DNA of 64,000 bases from Rhizobium mongolense USDA 1844. Its GTDB lineage: Bacteria; Pseudomonadota; Alphaproteobacteria; Rhizobiales; Rhizobiaceae. The translations under genes and the position numbers were made by a program. The stretch spans positions 304,973 to 368,972 of the forward strand of contig NZ_ATTQ01000007.1 of NCBI RefSeq assembly GCF_000419765.1, given 5' to 3'. The notes beneath the pieces were generated by a model that saw nothing but the letters and a program-made list of their open reading frames with translations, searched no databases and was not told the origin of the DNA. This document shows positions 1 through 8,023 of the stretch, one piece after another. Numbering within the stretch: position 1 is the stretch's first letter; the number at the start of each line of letters is the position of its first letter.

Positions 1-31
1 TTCTCTTCCATCATAGATGGAGAAAACTGCC

Positions 32-313
32 ATGACTCACGACCAATTCCCTGATCGCAGATCAGACCCGCGCACTACTCCGGTCCGCAGTCGCTCTTCG
101 TGGGGCGCATGGGCCGCCATTATCGCGGTGATTCTGGTGGCTGGCGTTGTATGGTTCGAGTGGGGTGGCTCGCCCGACACCGATCCGATCTCGACGTCTT
201 CAACGACGCCCTCCACGCAGTCTGCTCCAGCACCGGCAACGCCGACTGCGCCGACCAGCAACAATGTAACCCCGGCGCCGGCTTCTCCTCCTGCGGCTCC
301 GGCGCAGCAGTAG
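32..313 (+). CDS. small single-pass membrane protein, Pro/Ala/Thr-rich tail
   Basis: Predicted 93-residue protein of unknown function. After a basic N-terminus of about 25 residues there is one hydrophobic segment (about residues 28-43), followed by a low-complexity tail rich in Ala, Pro, Thr and Ser that runs to the stop. This suggests a membrane-anchored protein with a flexible periplasmic or cytoplasmic tail. The ATG at 32 is chosen; an upstream in-frame ATG at 17 is possible. A hairpin plus T-run follows about 50 bp downstream. I do not recognise a named family. The upstream region lies outside the window. Confidence 0.5.
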   Translation: MTHDQFPDRRSDPRTTPVRSRSSWGAWAAIIAVILVAGVVWFEWGGSPDTDPISTSSTTPSTQSAPAPATPTAPTSNNVTPAPASPPAAPAQQ

Positions 314-360
314 GGCCTGCCTCTACGCCTGCAACAGTTGCTATTGAGATGGATCCAGAA

Positions 361-392
361 AGGTCGGTGCGAGTTTCGCCCGGCCTTTTTTC
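361..392 (+). terminator. intrinsic terminator
   Basis: An AGGTCGG/CCGGCCT stem with one G-T wobble is followed directly by six Ts. It sits just downstream of the small membrane-protein gene, so it probably ends that transcript. Confidence 0.6.
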
Positions 393-409
393 GTCCTCCC
401 GATCGGTGA

Positions 410-760
410 CCAATCCTTGAGTAAGGCGTCGCGAAAAAAGTTCGAGCTGCCTCGGATCGTGCTCGTCGAAATAGAGGAGATCGAAGGCCACGAACATCGC
501 TTCGCGAGAGGTCCGCTTGCCGCCCCGACCGCCGAGCGATTGCTGCAGCAGTGCGCAATCGGATCGGCCCTGCTCGTCGAGCACGACCGCCTCGCCCGTC
601 GCCACGCCGAGCCGACCTCCTTAACGGGCCTCCTTGATCGCGGGAAACCGATGCGTCCAGTCATGCCCGCCCATTTGATTTCGTAAACCCACTGCTCGCC
701 CCTGTGTGGTTTGATGCTTGAGAAGCGTCAGGCATAGATCGATGTGGTCCGGCATGGGAT
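410..760 (-). pseudogene. remnant of LigD-type ATP-dependent DNA ligase
   Basis: Two minus-strand reading frames carry pieces of a bacterial LigD ligase domain. The upstream piece (about 620-760) reads PMPDHIDLCL and GGHDWTHRFPAIKEA. The downstream piece (about 440-605) reads GEAVVLDEQGRSD, LLQQSLGGRGGK and AMFVAFDLLYFD. These correspond to the nucleotidyltransferase core and its flank, in different frames, so at least one frameshift is present. The polymerase, nuclease and OB parts are absent. LigD family members act with Ku in non-homologous end joining. Only a dead fragment remains here. The family match is from memory and fairly specific. Confidence 0.7.
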
Positions 761-1050
761 CGAGGAAACGGCTGGGCCGGGCCCGATCGCGTGGTCTTGC
801 TACTCTGGTACGGACACTTGCGGCGTCTTTGGCGAATATCGATGCAACTCTCATGACAAACCTCCCTCTCTCGCCGGGCCCTTACCGCGGCTGAGCGCAG
901 AAGCAGGCTCGCGAATATATCAACCCGGCGGACGATCCTCAGAAGTCGCAATAGCCGGCCGCTGCATTGTTGTCTCAACAGCGGCAAGGACGAATGGCCT
1001 CTGACCTTGGCCGAAGGTGGATTGAGGGTCAGGCCCGCAGTGCTTTCAAG

Positions 1051-1317
1051 TTATTCGACGACCTCGATCACCGCGCGGGTCTTCGGATTGACGAGCACGC
1101 GCTTTTTGTTGACGACCACATAACCGTAATCGGGCTGATCGGGGATCGTTTAGATCTCGACCGTGTCAGGAAGCGCCGTACCGATTGCAACATCACCTTC
1201 AAACGTGAGCGATGGCGCTTGTTGCTCAATAACATAGGTTCTGACCTCGCCGGGAACGACGACCGTCGCTGTCTGCGCCGTAAGCGCTAGTACACTTTTT
1301 CTCGGAACAGACTTCAT
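1051..1317 (-). pseudogene. DUF1236 protein gene interrupted by one stop codon
   Basis: From the ATG at 1317 the minus strand reads MKSVPRKSVLALTAQ, then VRTYVIEQQAPS, FEGDVAIGTALPDTVEI and a TAA at 1150. The same frame resumes immediately as TIPDQPDYGYVVVNKKRVL and ends VIEVVE at a second TAA (1051-1053). The second half of the repeat unit is typical of the rhizobial DUF1236 family (short secreted or periplasmic proteins, function unknown), where Tyr usually occupies the stop position. A single TAT-to-TAA change explains this. The signal peptide also looks shortened, so the gene is probably dead. Confidence 0.75.
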
Positions 1318-1328
1318 GGCTATCCGTT
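1304..1328 (+). promoter_or_regulatory. EcfG/RpoE2-type general-stress promoter
   Basis: GGAAC at 1304-1308 and CGTT at 1325-1328 are separated by exactly 16 bp, the arrangement known for alphaproteobacterial EcfG (RpoE2) sigma factors. It lies 30 bp upstream of the DUF982 start codon and overlaps the 5' end of the dead DUF1236 gene on the other strand. Confidence 0.75.
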
Positions 1329-1357
1329 GAGATGATCGCCAACGGAGATTGCATTTC

Positions 1358-1603
1358 ATGAACTCGGACATCTGGGAACGCAGCATCGAGTTGATCGACT
1401 GCGACGATCGTTTCCGCACCGTAAAAAATACGAGAGAAGCCGTTGCGTTTCTGATGACGTCCTGGCCCGGTCACAAAGGCCCCGCATATGCGGCAGCGCG
1501 GAAGGCCTGTCTGCGAGCCCTCGAGGGCGAAAAGCCCGACATAGATCCTCAGACCGCTTTCATCGCAGCAGCAGAGGAATCTGGTATTCTCAGGGCCAAC
1601 TGA
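1358..1603 (+). CDS. DUF982 family protein
   Basis: An 81-residue soluble protein with the DUF982 signature around residues 25-55: a helix, the motif WPGHKGPAYAAARKACLRAL, then an acidic tail. The family is small, abundant in rhizobia and of unknown biochemical role. The ATG at 1358 is preferred over a TTG at 1349 because a GGAG ribosome-binding site sits 10 bp ahead of it. A perfect EcfG-type promoter lies upstream, so general stress-response control is likely. The gene stands alone between pseudogene debris on both sides. Confidence 0.8.
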   Translation: MNSDIWERSIELIDCDDRFRTVKNTREAVAFLMTSWPGHKGPAYAAARKACLRALEGEKPDIDPQTAFIAAAEESGILRAN

Positions 1604-1909
1604 AATATTCACCCCGCTGCTCATAGGCTCCGGCGCGTAGTTCCGCGTATCGCTGGTGCATCCATTTGATTTCAGGGGTACCAACAGCTGCGGAGGCGCG
1701 TCGCCTCCGTGGCGGCGTAACGGCGCAACAACCCGGTTCGGGAAGCCTGATGCCGGTTGCGAGATGGCGCGCTCATTAACAGCGGTTCGGTGCTTGGACA
1801 AAGCAGCGTCCGTCGAGTAACGACAGGAGCGGCGGCAGTGACGGACGAACCATTTCCGCCGCCCGCCATAGGCGACGTTCGATGTCCGCAGCAAGTGGGT
1901 CCGGCGTAG

Positions 1910-2080
1910 AATCAGGCCATATTGGCGGCGGCCTGTGACGCCTTCATACGCGACGTCGTGAAGCCGCGCTTCCTGCCGGAGATCCGGTCGAGTGAATGGA
2001 ACCATCCGGTGGATATCCGCGGCGACTGGCGCGGCGGGCAGCCGCGCTGTTCGGTCATGCTCGCTGGGGTCGTCGCCTAG
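1910..2080 (+). pseudogene. degraded coding fragment, unknown family
   Basis: A frame open from about 1910 to a TAG near 2080 reads ACDAFIRDVVKPRFLPEIR followed by EWNHPVDIRGDWRGG, which has real-protein composition and then ends abruptly. I have a vague recollection of rhizobial hypothetical proteins with this N-terminal region, but cannot name the family. No plausible start codon or ribosome-binding site precedes it. The remainder of 1604-2220 holds no gene I can support. Confidence 0.35.
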
Positions 2081-2220
2081 CCTTCAAAGGTTTCATTTTC
2101 CGCGACATCCGAGCGAGAGGGCTATGGCGTAAACATAGGATCTGCTTTGCCACGCCACCCACATCCCTATATCTTACGATATCCGGACTCATTGACGCCC
2201 TATAAGGGTTGTATGTCCTT

Positions 2221-2297
2221 GAGCGCCTAGCGGGCGCTCGGATTGGAGCGGGTCGTAGCGTCGGCGGGGGCGCAAGCTTCGACCCGCTCTTTCTTTC
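2221..2297 (+). terminator. tandem hairpins with T-tract (terminator, possible sRNA 3' end)
   Basis: A 7-bp stem (GAGCGCC/GGCGCTC, 2221-2239) is followed by a perfect 10-bp stem (GAGCGGGTCG at 2246-2255, CGACCCGCTC at 2280-2289) and the tail TTTCTTT. No convincing gene ends just upstream, so this may end a short non-coding transcript starting near a TTGACG at about 2193, or it may be an attenuator ahead of the small ORF at 2316. Confidence 0.55.
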
Positions 2298-2315
2298 CAA
2301 CAACGGAGCGCGCCT

Positions 2316-2435
2316 ATGTTTTGGGATTTCATCACGATCGCAGCGATCTTCGGCGCTTTCTTTTTTGTGCGAGAGGCACAAACCGTGCTCGCGAAAGCCC
2401 GCCTGTCGAACTGGCGCAGCTTCACCTTCCGGTAA
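2316..2435 (+). CDS. possible 39-residue membrane micro-protein
   Basis: A short open frame starts MFWDFITIAAIFGAFFFVRE and ends in a basic tail (LSNWRSFTFR). One hydrophobic segment occupies residues 2-18. A GGAG ribosome-binding site lies about 9 bp upstream (within AACGGAGCG) and the tandem-hairpin terminator lies immediately before it. Length alone gives weak support. I do not recognise a family. Confidence 0.4.
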   Translation: MFWDFITIAAIFGAFFFVREAQTVLAKARLSNWRSFTFR

Positions 2436-2556
2436 ACGGACCAGGAAGCGACAACTTTCCTGAAACACGATTCTGGCGGGATCTGGTTGCTTTTCCGCCC
2501 ATCGCGCGTGCAATCTGCTTGTATTTTCCAAGCTCCTGCCGCCTTCCGGATATCCC

Positions 2557-3084
2557 ATGATCAATCGACTTGCCGCACTGCCGGTGATTTTCCTCGTTTC
2601 ACTGCCTGCAGCCGCCGGCAACTACCGGCCGGACAATGGCTGTACGCTGGATTATCCGCAATCTGTGCTGAAGAATGGCAGCTTCAAGCTCGACAAGGAG
2701 AAGGGTTCCGGTTCGGAGAGCATAGCGCTCACCCCGAATATCGATGTGAGCGTCGAAAGCGGCGGCTGCGAATATTCGACCAGGACTTACCGCTTCTCTA
2801 TCTTCCTGACAGGCGATGAAAATCAGATGTCAGGCATTGAATATGTAAAAGCCGTCGAGCTGCTTGCCATGCTGGAGCGTCGCAAGGAACTGGCACTGGA
2901 TTTTTCCGGCGCCCGTAAAGCGCTCCAATCCTACATGGCGCTGGTCGTGGAGCCGAAGCTGGGAGAACAGCTGTATATTCGCAACGACACCGAGAATCAG
3001 TTTTCAGAGAAAGTCTGGATCGATGTCGATCGCAGCACGGAGCCCACGCATATCGCGGTGACGTTATCCAGCGGTCCGTACTAG
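2557..3084 (+). CDS. secreted hypothetical protein
   Basis: A 175-residue protein with a clear Sec signal peptide (MINRLAALPVIFLVSLPAAA, cleavage expected near residue 20). The mature part has two cysteines (in NGCTLDYP and GGCEYST), which could form a disulfide in the periplasm. It contains no catalytic motif I recognise. It is flanked by intergenic DNA on both sides and appears to be a single-gene unit. The ribosome-binding site is weak. Function unknown. Confidence 0.6.
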   Translation: MINRLAALPVIFLVSLPAAAGNYRPDNGCTLDYPQSVLKNGSFKLDKEKGSGSESIALTPNIDVSVESGGCEYSTRTYRFSIFLTGDENQMSGIEYVKAVELLAMLERRKELALDFSGARKALQSYMALVVEPKLGEQLYIRNDTENQFSEKVWIDVDRSTEPTHIAVTLSSGPY

Positions 3085-3312
3085 AGACAGCCGTTTTAAT
3101 TCAAATTTCGCAGTTAACCGCCTGTTAATATTTAGCTTGCCCCGCAAAGCGAATGATCTATCCTCCAGAATCACAGGGCTGCGTAGAAATGTGCAACGAG
3201 AGTTCGAGAATGCCGCCGGGTTTTGCAGTTCCTGCCCTCCCCAGCGTGTGTCGTTGTTGAGAGCTTGTCCATTTCACATGCCGGTAACACTGCTGCTACC
3301 CTGATCCGGCAA

Positions 3313-3337
3313 GGAACGTTTCTGCAGGTTTTGCGTT
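3313..3337 (+). promoter_or_regulatory. EcfG/RpoE2-type general-stress promoter
   Basis: GGAAC (3313-3317), 16 bp, then CGTT (3334-3337), 34 bp upstream of the start codon of the GlsB-family gene. This matches the EcfG sigma-factor consensus and spacing. Confidence 0.8.
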
Positions 3338-3370
3338 CATTTTTGTTGCTTCTCTAGGAGGGAGATCACC

Positions 3371-3625
3371 ATGGAAGGCGAAGGCGTAGGTTGGATTGCG
3401 GCGATCATCATCGGCGGTATCGCCGGCTGGTTCGCGGAAAAATTCATGCACAGCAATATGGGCCTGCTCATGAATATCGTTCTCGGCATTGTCGGCGCGA
3501 TCGTTGCCAATTTCATTCTCGGCGTCCTGAACATCCAGCCGCTCGTAGGCTGGCTCGGATACCTGATCACCGGTTTCGTCGGCGCCTGCATTCTTATTGC
3601 GCTCGGACGTCTTGTGCGACGCTGA
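3371..3625 (+). CDS. GlsB/YeaQ/YmgE family stress-response membrane protein
   Basis: An 84-residue inner-membrane protein of the transglycosylase-associated (GlsB/YeaQ/YmgE) family: three hydrophobic helices separated by the Gly-rich turns GGIAGWFAEKF, NIVLGIVGAIVANFIL and LITGFVGACILIAL. The exact role of the family is unsettled; members are induced by general stress. A strong AGGAGG ribosome-binding site precedes the ATG, and the EcfG promoter upstream fits this assignment. Two hairpins follow the stop. It converges with the DUF883-like gene, which has its own EcfG promoter. Confidence 0.9.
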   Translation: MEGEGVGWIAAIIIGGIAGWFAEKFMHSNMGLLMNIVLGIVGAIVANFILGVLNIQPLVGWLGYLITGFVGACILIALGRLVRR

Positions 3626-3640
3626 TTTCAATCGCGGAAA

Positions 3641-3706
3641 AGCCAGGACCACAGCTCCCTGGCTTGTACATTGAGAGGCCGGAACATCCGATATGATGTT
3701 CCGGCC
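3641..3706 (+). terminator. two hairpins between convergent stress genes
   Basis: AGCCAGG/CCTGGCT (3641-3664) is followed by a perfect 12-bp stem, GGCCGGAACATC/GATGTTCCGGCC, with a 6-nt loop (3677-3706). The T-tract is weak, so this may act bidirectionally between the GlsB-like and DUF883-like genes. Confidence 0.55.
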
Positions 3707-3778
3707 ACGTTTGTCATTGGGTGGTTGTAACACCGCAATGCGATGCGCAAAGCATTGTACGATTATTGCCGCGTCGTT

Positions 3779-4060
3779 TCAGCGGCGGCTCATCAGGCCG
3801 AAAACGTAGGCAATGCCGGCGGTTACGGCGAGTGCGAAGATCGGTTCTTCACGCACTTTCTCGCGCACACGCTCGGTCATGACAGAAGCCTCGTCGGTAA
3901 CGGCGGTCTTTGCGCCCTGCCCCAAGGCGACGACGCTCTCGGACAGCCGTGCCAAATCCTCGCGCAATGCGGTGACTTGAGCCGAAAGATCATCTGCTGC
4001 AATTTCCGCCTTCACGCGTGCGCCCGTCGTTTGTCCGGAGGCGGTCTTGAGTTCGGCCAT
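3779..4060 (-). CDS. DUF883/ElaB-like membrane-anchored protein
   Basis: 93 residues. Residues 1-70 form an amphipathic, Ala/Glu/Lys-rich helical region (MAELKTASGQ, then DDLSAQVTALREDLARLSES). A C-terminal hydrophobic segment (IFALAVTAGIAYVFGLMSRR) follows a short EEP turn. This is the layout of DUF883/ElaB-type proteins, which in E. coli bind stationary-phase ribosomes. Whether that function holds here is inference. The ATG at 4060 is chosen for its AGGAG site 7 bp upstream; an earlier in-frame ATG at 4093 lacks one. An EcfG promoter precedes the gene. Confidence 0.75.
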   Translation of the reverse strand: MAELKTASGQTTGARVKAEIAADDLSAQVTALREDLARLSESVVALGQGAKTAVTDEASVMTERVREKVREEPIFALAVTAGIAYVFGLMSRR

Positions 4061-4091
4061 TGTCTGCTCCTCTTTTTGCGGATGCGGCTTC

Positions 4092-4116
4092 AACGACGTG
4101 AGGGCCGAAAGGTTCC
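4092..4116 (-). promoter_or_regulatory. EcfG/RpoE2-type general-stress promoter
   Basis: On the minus strand GGAAC (4116-4112) and CGTT (4095-4092) are 16 bp apart, 31 bp upstream of the DUF883-like start. The match to the EcfG consensus is perfect. Confidence 0.8.
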
Positions 4117-4278
4117 CTGAAGCGCTTCATTTCTTGAACGTGATCGCCTTCCGGGACCTTCGCCGACACCTGCTATGTTTTCACGCGCAGACGCTTCATT
4201 TCCTTACGCGTTTGTTCTAAGGAACGTCGAAAGCTTTGCCCGTGAAAGGGCGAAATATAATGCGAGGTTTGCGTTTCG

Positions 4279-6171
4279 ATGTTCCATTTCCTGAGAAGAG
4301 CCGCCCGGACCTGGGTCGCCAAGCTCCTGATGCTTCTCCTGGTCGCTTCATTCGGTATATGGGGCATCTCCAGTTCGCTGCTCACCGGCAGCAGCAGCAC
4401 GGCGGTCGTCACCGTCGGTGACCAGGAGGTAGACGCCACCGAATTCCGCCTTGCCTACCAGCGGCAGGTCGCAAGCCTCAGCCAGCAGTTCGGCATGCGT
4501 CTGACGCCCGAGCAGGCCAAGGCCTTCGGCGTCGAGCAGCAGGTGATCGCCCAGCTCGTCGCCGGCGCCTCGCTCGACCAGCTTGCCGCCGACATGAATC
4601 TCGGCCTTTCGGAAGATCGTCTCGCCCAGCTGATCGCTGAGGATCCGGCCTTCAAGGCCGTCAACGGCCAGTTCGATCGCACGCTCTTCACCTCGCGCTT
4701 GCGCAACGCCGGCATCCGTGAGGCGGACTATATCAGCGAGCGCAGCAAGGTCGCCGTGCGCAGCCAGATCGTCGATGCGGTGTCGAACGGCTTCACCGCT
4801 CCGAAGACGCTCGTCGACGCGCTGAAGCTCTACCGTCAGGAAAGCCGCGACATCGACTACTTGCTGCTGACGAACGCGAACATCGAGCCCATCAAGGCTC
4901 CGGCCGAGGATCTGCTTTCGAAGTGGTTCGATGGCGTCAAGAGCCGCTATCGCGCGCCGCAATATCGCAAGATCGCCTATCTGAAGCTCGAACCTGGAGA
5001 CATTGCGGATGCCTCGACCATCACGGACGATCAGATCCGCGAGGATTTCGACAAGCGTAAGGACAGCTATCGTACGCCGGAAACGCGCACGATCGAGCAG
5101 CTGACCTTTGCCAGCAAGGATCTGGCGACCGCTGCCGAAACGGCGCTCAAGAGCGGCACGAGCTTCGACCAGCTCGTGACCGACCAGGGCAAGACGGCAA
5201 GCGACGTGCTGCTCGGCGACTTCACCAAGGACAAGGTTCCGGACCAGGCCATCGCCGATGTCGCTTTCGCAGTCGCCAGGGACGGCGGCACGACGCCGGT
5301 CGTCGATGGTTCGTTCGGCCCGGTCATCCTCCGCGTCTCCAACATCAAGCCGGAGAGCGTCAAGAACTTCGACGAGGTGAAGGAAGACATCCGCAAGCAG
5401 TTGGCGCTCGTCAACGCGTCGCAGGAGGTAATCAACGTGCACGATCGTATCGAGGATCTGCGCGGCTCCGGCCAGACACTCGAGCAGATTGCCGAACAGC
5501 TGAAGCTGAAGGCCGTCGTGATCGACGCCGTCGATCCGAGCGGGTTGGACAAGGGCGGCAACGAGGTCAAGGACATCCCCGCGAAGCCGCAGTTGATCGG
5601 TGAAGCTTTCAAGACCGAATCCGGTGTTCAGGCGCCGGCGCTGTCACTCGGCAAAGACGGTTATGTCTGGTTCGACGTGCGCGAAATCACGCCGGAGCGC
5701 GATCGCCCGCTGGCCGAAGTGCGCGACAAGGCCGTGCAGGATTGGACCGCCGAACAGCAGAAGCTCGAACTTGCCAAGAAGGCCGGAGAGCTGAAGCAGG
5801 AGGCGGAGAAGGGCAAGACGCTTGCCGACATCGCAGCTCCGCTCGGAATTGCCGTCGAAAGCAAGAGCGGCCTCACGCGCGGCACCGAGGATGCCGTTCT
5901 CGGCCGCGCCGGCGTGACCGCTGCCTTCACAGGCCCGGTCGATACTGTTGCGAATGCCGTTGGCGGCGATCCCGGCACGCAGATCCTGCTGAAGGTCACC
6001 AGCGTCAACACGGAGCCGACCGGTGATGTGCTGAACAATCAGGATGCGCAGATCACTGCCATGGCGAACGCTGCCGGCGACGACATTCTTGACCAGATGG
6101 TGAACCTACTGCAAACGCACTACGGTGCGTCGATCAATCAGACGCTCGCCGATCAGGCAGCCGTTCGCTAG
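4279..6171 (+). CDS. ppiD: PpiD-like peptidylprolyl isomerase
   Basis: A 630-residue inner-membrane-anchored parvulin foldase. A short cytoplasmic N-terminus and one transmembrane helix (about residues 15-35) are followed by a SurA-N-type chaperone domain (about 40-170), a PPIC-type rotamase region (about 230-370) and a helical C-terminal part. The length matches PpiD/SurA-N family proteins of rhizobia. It likely helps outer-membrane and periplasmic proteins fold as they leave the Sec translocon. It is the first gene of a same-strand run into trpD, 12 bp downstream, an arrangement common in Rhizobiaceae. Confidence 0.9.
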   Translation: MFHFLRRAARTWVAKLLMLLLVASFGIWGISSSLLTGSSSTAVVTVGDQEVDATEFRLAYQRQVASLSQQFGMRLTPEQAKAFGVEQQVIAQLVAGASLDQLAADMNLGLSEDRLAQLIAEDPAFKAVNGQFDRTLFTSRLRNAGIREADYISERSKVAVRSQIVDAVSNGFTAPKTLVDALKLYRQESRDIDYLLLTNANIEPIKAPAEDLLSKWFDGVKSRYRAPQYRKIAYLKLEPGDIADASTITDDQIREDFDKRKDSYRTPETRTIEQLTFASKDLATAAETALKSGTSFDQLVTDQGKTASDVLLGDFTKDKVPDQAIADVAFAVARDGGTTPVVDGSFGPVILRVSNIKPESVKNFDEVKEDIRKQLALVNASQEVINVHDRIEDLRGSGQTLEQIAEQLKLKAVVIDAVDPSGLDKGGNEVKDIPAKPQLIGEAFKTESGVQAPALSLGKDGYVWFDVREITPERDRPLAEVRDKAVQDWTAEQQKLELAKKAGELKQEAEKGKTLADIAAPLGIAVESKSGLTRGTEDAVLGRAGVTAAFTGPVDTVANAVGGDPGTQILLKVTSVNTEPTGDVLNNQDAQITAMANAAGDDILDQMVNLLQTHYGASINQTLADQAAVR

Positions 6172-6183
6172 GAGCTGTAGCGC

Positions 6184-7200
6184 ATGACCGATCTGAAGCC
6201 GCTTCTAGCCAAGGCCGCGAGCCGCGAGCCACTGACCCGCGAGGAGGCCCGCGAGGCCTTCGAAATCCTGATGTCCGGTCAGGCCACTCCTTCGCAGATC
6301 GGTGGTTTCCTGATGGCGCTGCGCGTCCGCGGCGAGACGGTCGATGAAATCGTCGGTGCTGCGACGACCATGCGCTCGAAGATGCTGCGGGTGGAAGCGC
6401 CTGCCGATGCGATCGATATCGTCGGCACCGGCGGTGACGGCAGCGGCACCTACAATATCTCGACGCTGGCGGCGCTGATCGTCGCCGGCGCCGGTGTTCC
6501 GGTCGCCAAGCACGGCAACCGGGCACTGAGTTCGAAATCCGGAGCCTCCGACAGCCTGGCAGCTTTGGGCGTCAAGCTTGAGATTGCGCCTGAAGTGATC
6601 ACGCGCTGCATCACGGAGGCAGGCGTCGGCTTCATGTTTGCCCAGCAGCACCATTCGGCGATGCGCCATGTGGGGCCGTCCCGGGTCGAGCTCGGCACCC
6701 GGACGATCTTCAACCTGCTCGGGCCGCTGACGAACCCGGCCGGAGTGCGCCGCCAGTTGCTCGGCGTCTTTGCGCCGCAATGGGTCGTGCCGATCGCTGA
6801 GGTCATGCGCGACCTCGGTTCGGAGAGCGTCTGGGTCGTGCATGGCGATGGTCTCGATGAGATCACCACCACCGGCAAGACCAGCGTAGCAGCGCTTGAA
6901 AACGGCAAAATCCGAACCTTCGAGCTTTCGCCGGCGGATTTCGGCGTGCCGCCCTGTGCACTTGCGGCGATAAAGGGCGGCGATGGCGTCGCCAATGCTG
7001 CTGCACTTCGCGAAGTGCTGAGCGGTGCGAAGAACGCCTATCGCGATATCGCCCTTGCCAATGCGGCTGCCTCGCTCGTCGTTGCCGGTAAGGTAGAGAC
7101 GATCGCCGACGGCATGAAGCTCGCGACCGAATCGCTTGATAGCGGCGCGACCGCCGTAGCCCTCGATAAACTGATCGCCGTTTCGAACGATATCGACTAG
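6184..7200 (+). CDS. trpD: anthranilate phosphoribosyltransferase
   Basis: A 338-residue enzyme that transfers the phosphoribosyl group from PRPP to anthranilate in tryptophan synthesis. The family glycine-rich PRPP loop [14 protein letters not shown] lies at about residues 81-94, followed by [15 protein letters not shown] (about 112-126) and GPLTNPAG. All are typical of a full-length TrpD. It sits 12 bp after ppiD and 9 bp before trpC, so co-transcription is very likely. No leader peptide or attenuator is visible. Confidence 0.97.
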   Translation: MTDLKPLLAKAASREPLTREEAREAFEILMSGQATPSQIGGFLMALRVRGETVDEIVGAATTMRSKMLRVEAPADAIDIVGTGGDGSGTYNISTLAALIVAGAGVPVAKHGNRALSSKSGASDSLAALGVKLEIAPEVITRCITEAGVGFMFAQQHHSAMRHVGPSRVELGTRTIFNLLGPLTNPAGVRRQLLGVFAPQWVVPIAEVMRDLGSESVWVVHGDGLDEITTTGKTSVAALENGKIRTFELSPADFGVPPCALAAIKGGDGVANAAALREVLSGAKNAYRDIALANAAASLVVAGKVETIADGMKLATESLDSGATAVALDKLIAVSNDID

Positions 7201-7209
7201 GATTGGCCG

Positions 7210-8022
7210 ATGACCGATATCCTGAGAAGAATCGAGACCTACAAGCGCGAGGAAATCGCCGCCGCCAAGGCTAAGGTTTCGCTTGCCGACCTGAAGGCGA
7301 TGCAGGCAGGGCAAACCGCGCCGCGCGGCTTCCACAAGGCGATCGTTGCCAAGCGCGATGCCGGACACTACGGCCTGATCGCCGAGATCAAGAAGGCAAG
7401 CCCGTCCAAGGGCCTCATCCGCCCGGATTTCGATCCGCCGGCGCTCGCCAAAGCCTATGAAGCCGGCGGTGCCGCGTGCCTGTCCGTCTTGACCGACACG
7501 CCAAGCTTTCAAGGCGCGCCGGAGTTCCTGACGGCTGCACGCGAAGCCTGCGCCCTTCCGGCGCTGCGCAAGGATTTCATGTTCGAGACCTACCAGGTGC
7601 ACGAGGCACGCGCCTGGGGCGCGGATTGCATTCTGCTGATCATGGCGTCGCTTTCCGATGACGAGGCTGAACGGCTGCAGGATGAAGCCTTTGCGCTCGA
7701 CATGGACGTGCTGGTCGAGGTGCATGACGCCGCAGAAATGGAGCGGGCGCTGAATCTCTCCTCACCGCTCGTCGGCATCAACAACCGCAACCTGCGCACC
7801 TTCGAGGTCAGCCTGAGCGTCAGCGAAGAGCTTTCGGCGATGGTGCCGGACGATCGGCTGCTGGTCGGCGAGAGCGGTATCTTCACCCATGCCGACTGCA
7901 AGCGGCTGCGGGCGGCCGGCATCAACACCTTCCTCGTCGGAGAGAGCCTGATGCGCAAGGATGACGTGACGGCTGCGACCCGCGCTCTGCTCTTCGGCGA
8001 AGCGGCAATCGCGGCGGAGTGA
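7210..8022 (+). CDS. trpC: indole-3-glycerol phosphate synthase
   Basis: A 270-residue TIM-barrel enzyme catalysing ring closure of CdRP to indole-3-glycerol phosphate. Catalytic-lysine motif IKKASPSKG sits near residues 60-68, then [16 protein letters not shown] (second active-site Lys) and [12 protein letters not shown], with GESGIFT near the C-terminus. It is monofunctional: there is no fused TrpF domain. It is followed directly by moaC with a 1-bp gap, so expression is coupled. Confidence 0.97.
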   Translation: MTDILRRIETYKREEIAAAKAKVSLADLKAMQAGQTAPRGFHKAIVAKRDAGHYGLIAEIKKASPSKGLIRPDFDPPALAKAYEAGGAACLSVLTDTPSFQGAPEFLTAAREACALPALRKDFMFETYQVHEARAWGADCILLIMASLSDDEAERLQDEAFALDMDVLVEVHDAAEMERALNLSSPLVGINNRNLRTFEVSLSVSEELSAMVPDDRLLVGESGIFTHADCKRLRAAGINTFLVGESLMRKDDVTAATRALLFGEAAIAAE

Positions 8023-8023
8023 C

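Noticed and set aside
1604..1905. possible transposase remnant
   Set aside because: Reading frames on both strands show no DDE or IS-family signature; left as unexplained debris.
4348..5442. 364-codon frame antisense to ppiD
   Set aside because: No family resemblance, covers a conserved coding region.
6205..7725. 506-codon open frame antisense to trpD and trpC
   Set aside because: Lies wholly opposite two clearly recognisable genes. High GC produces long antisense frames; the product is Arg/Gly/Asp-rich with no domain.
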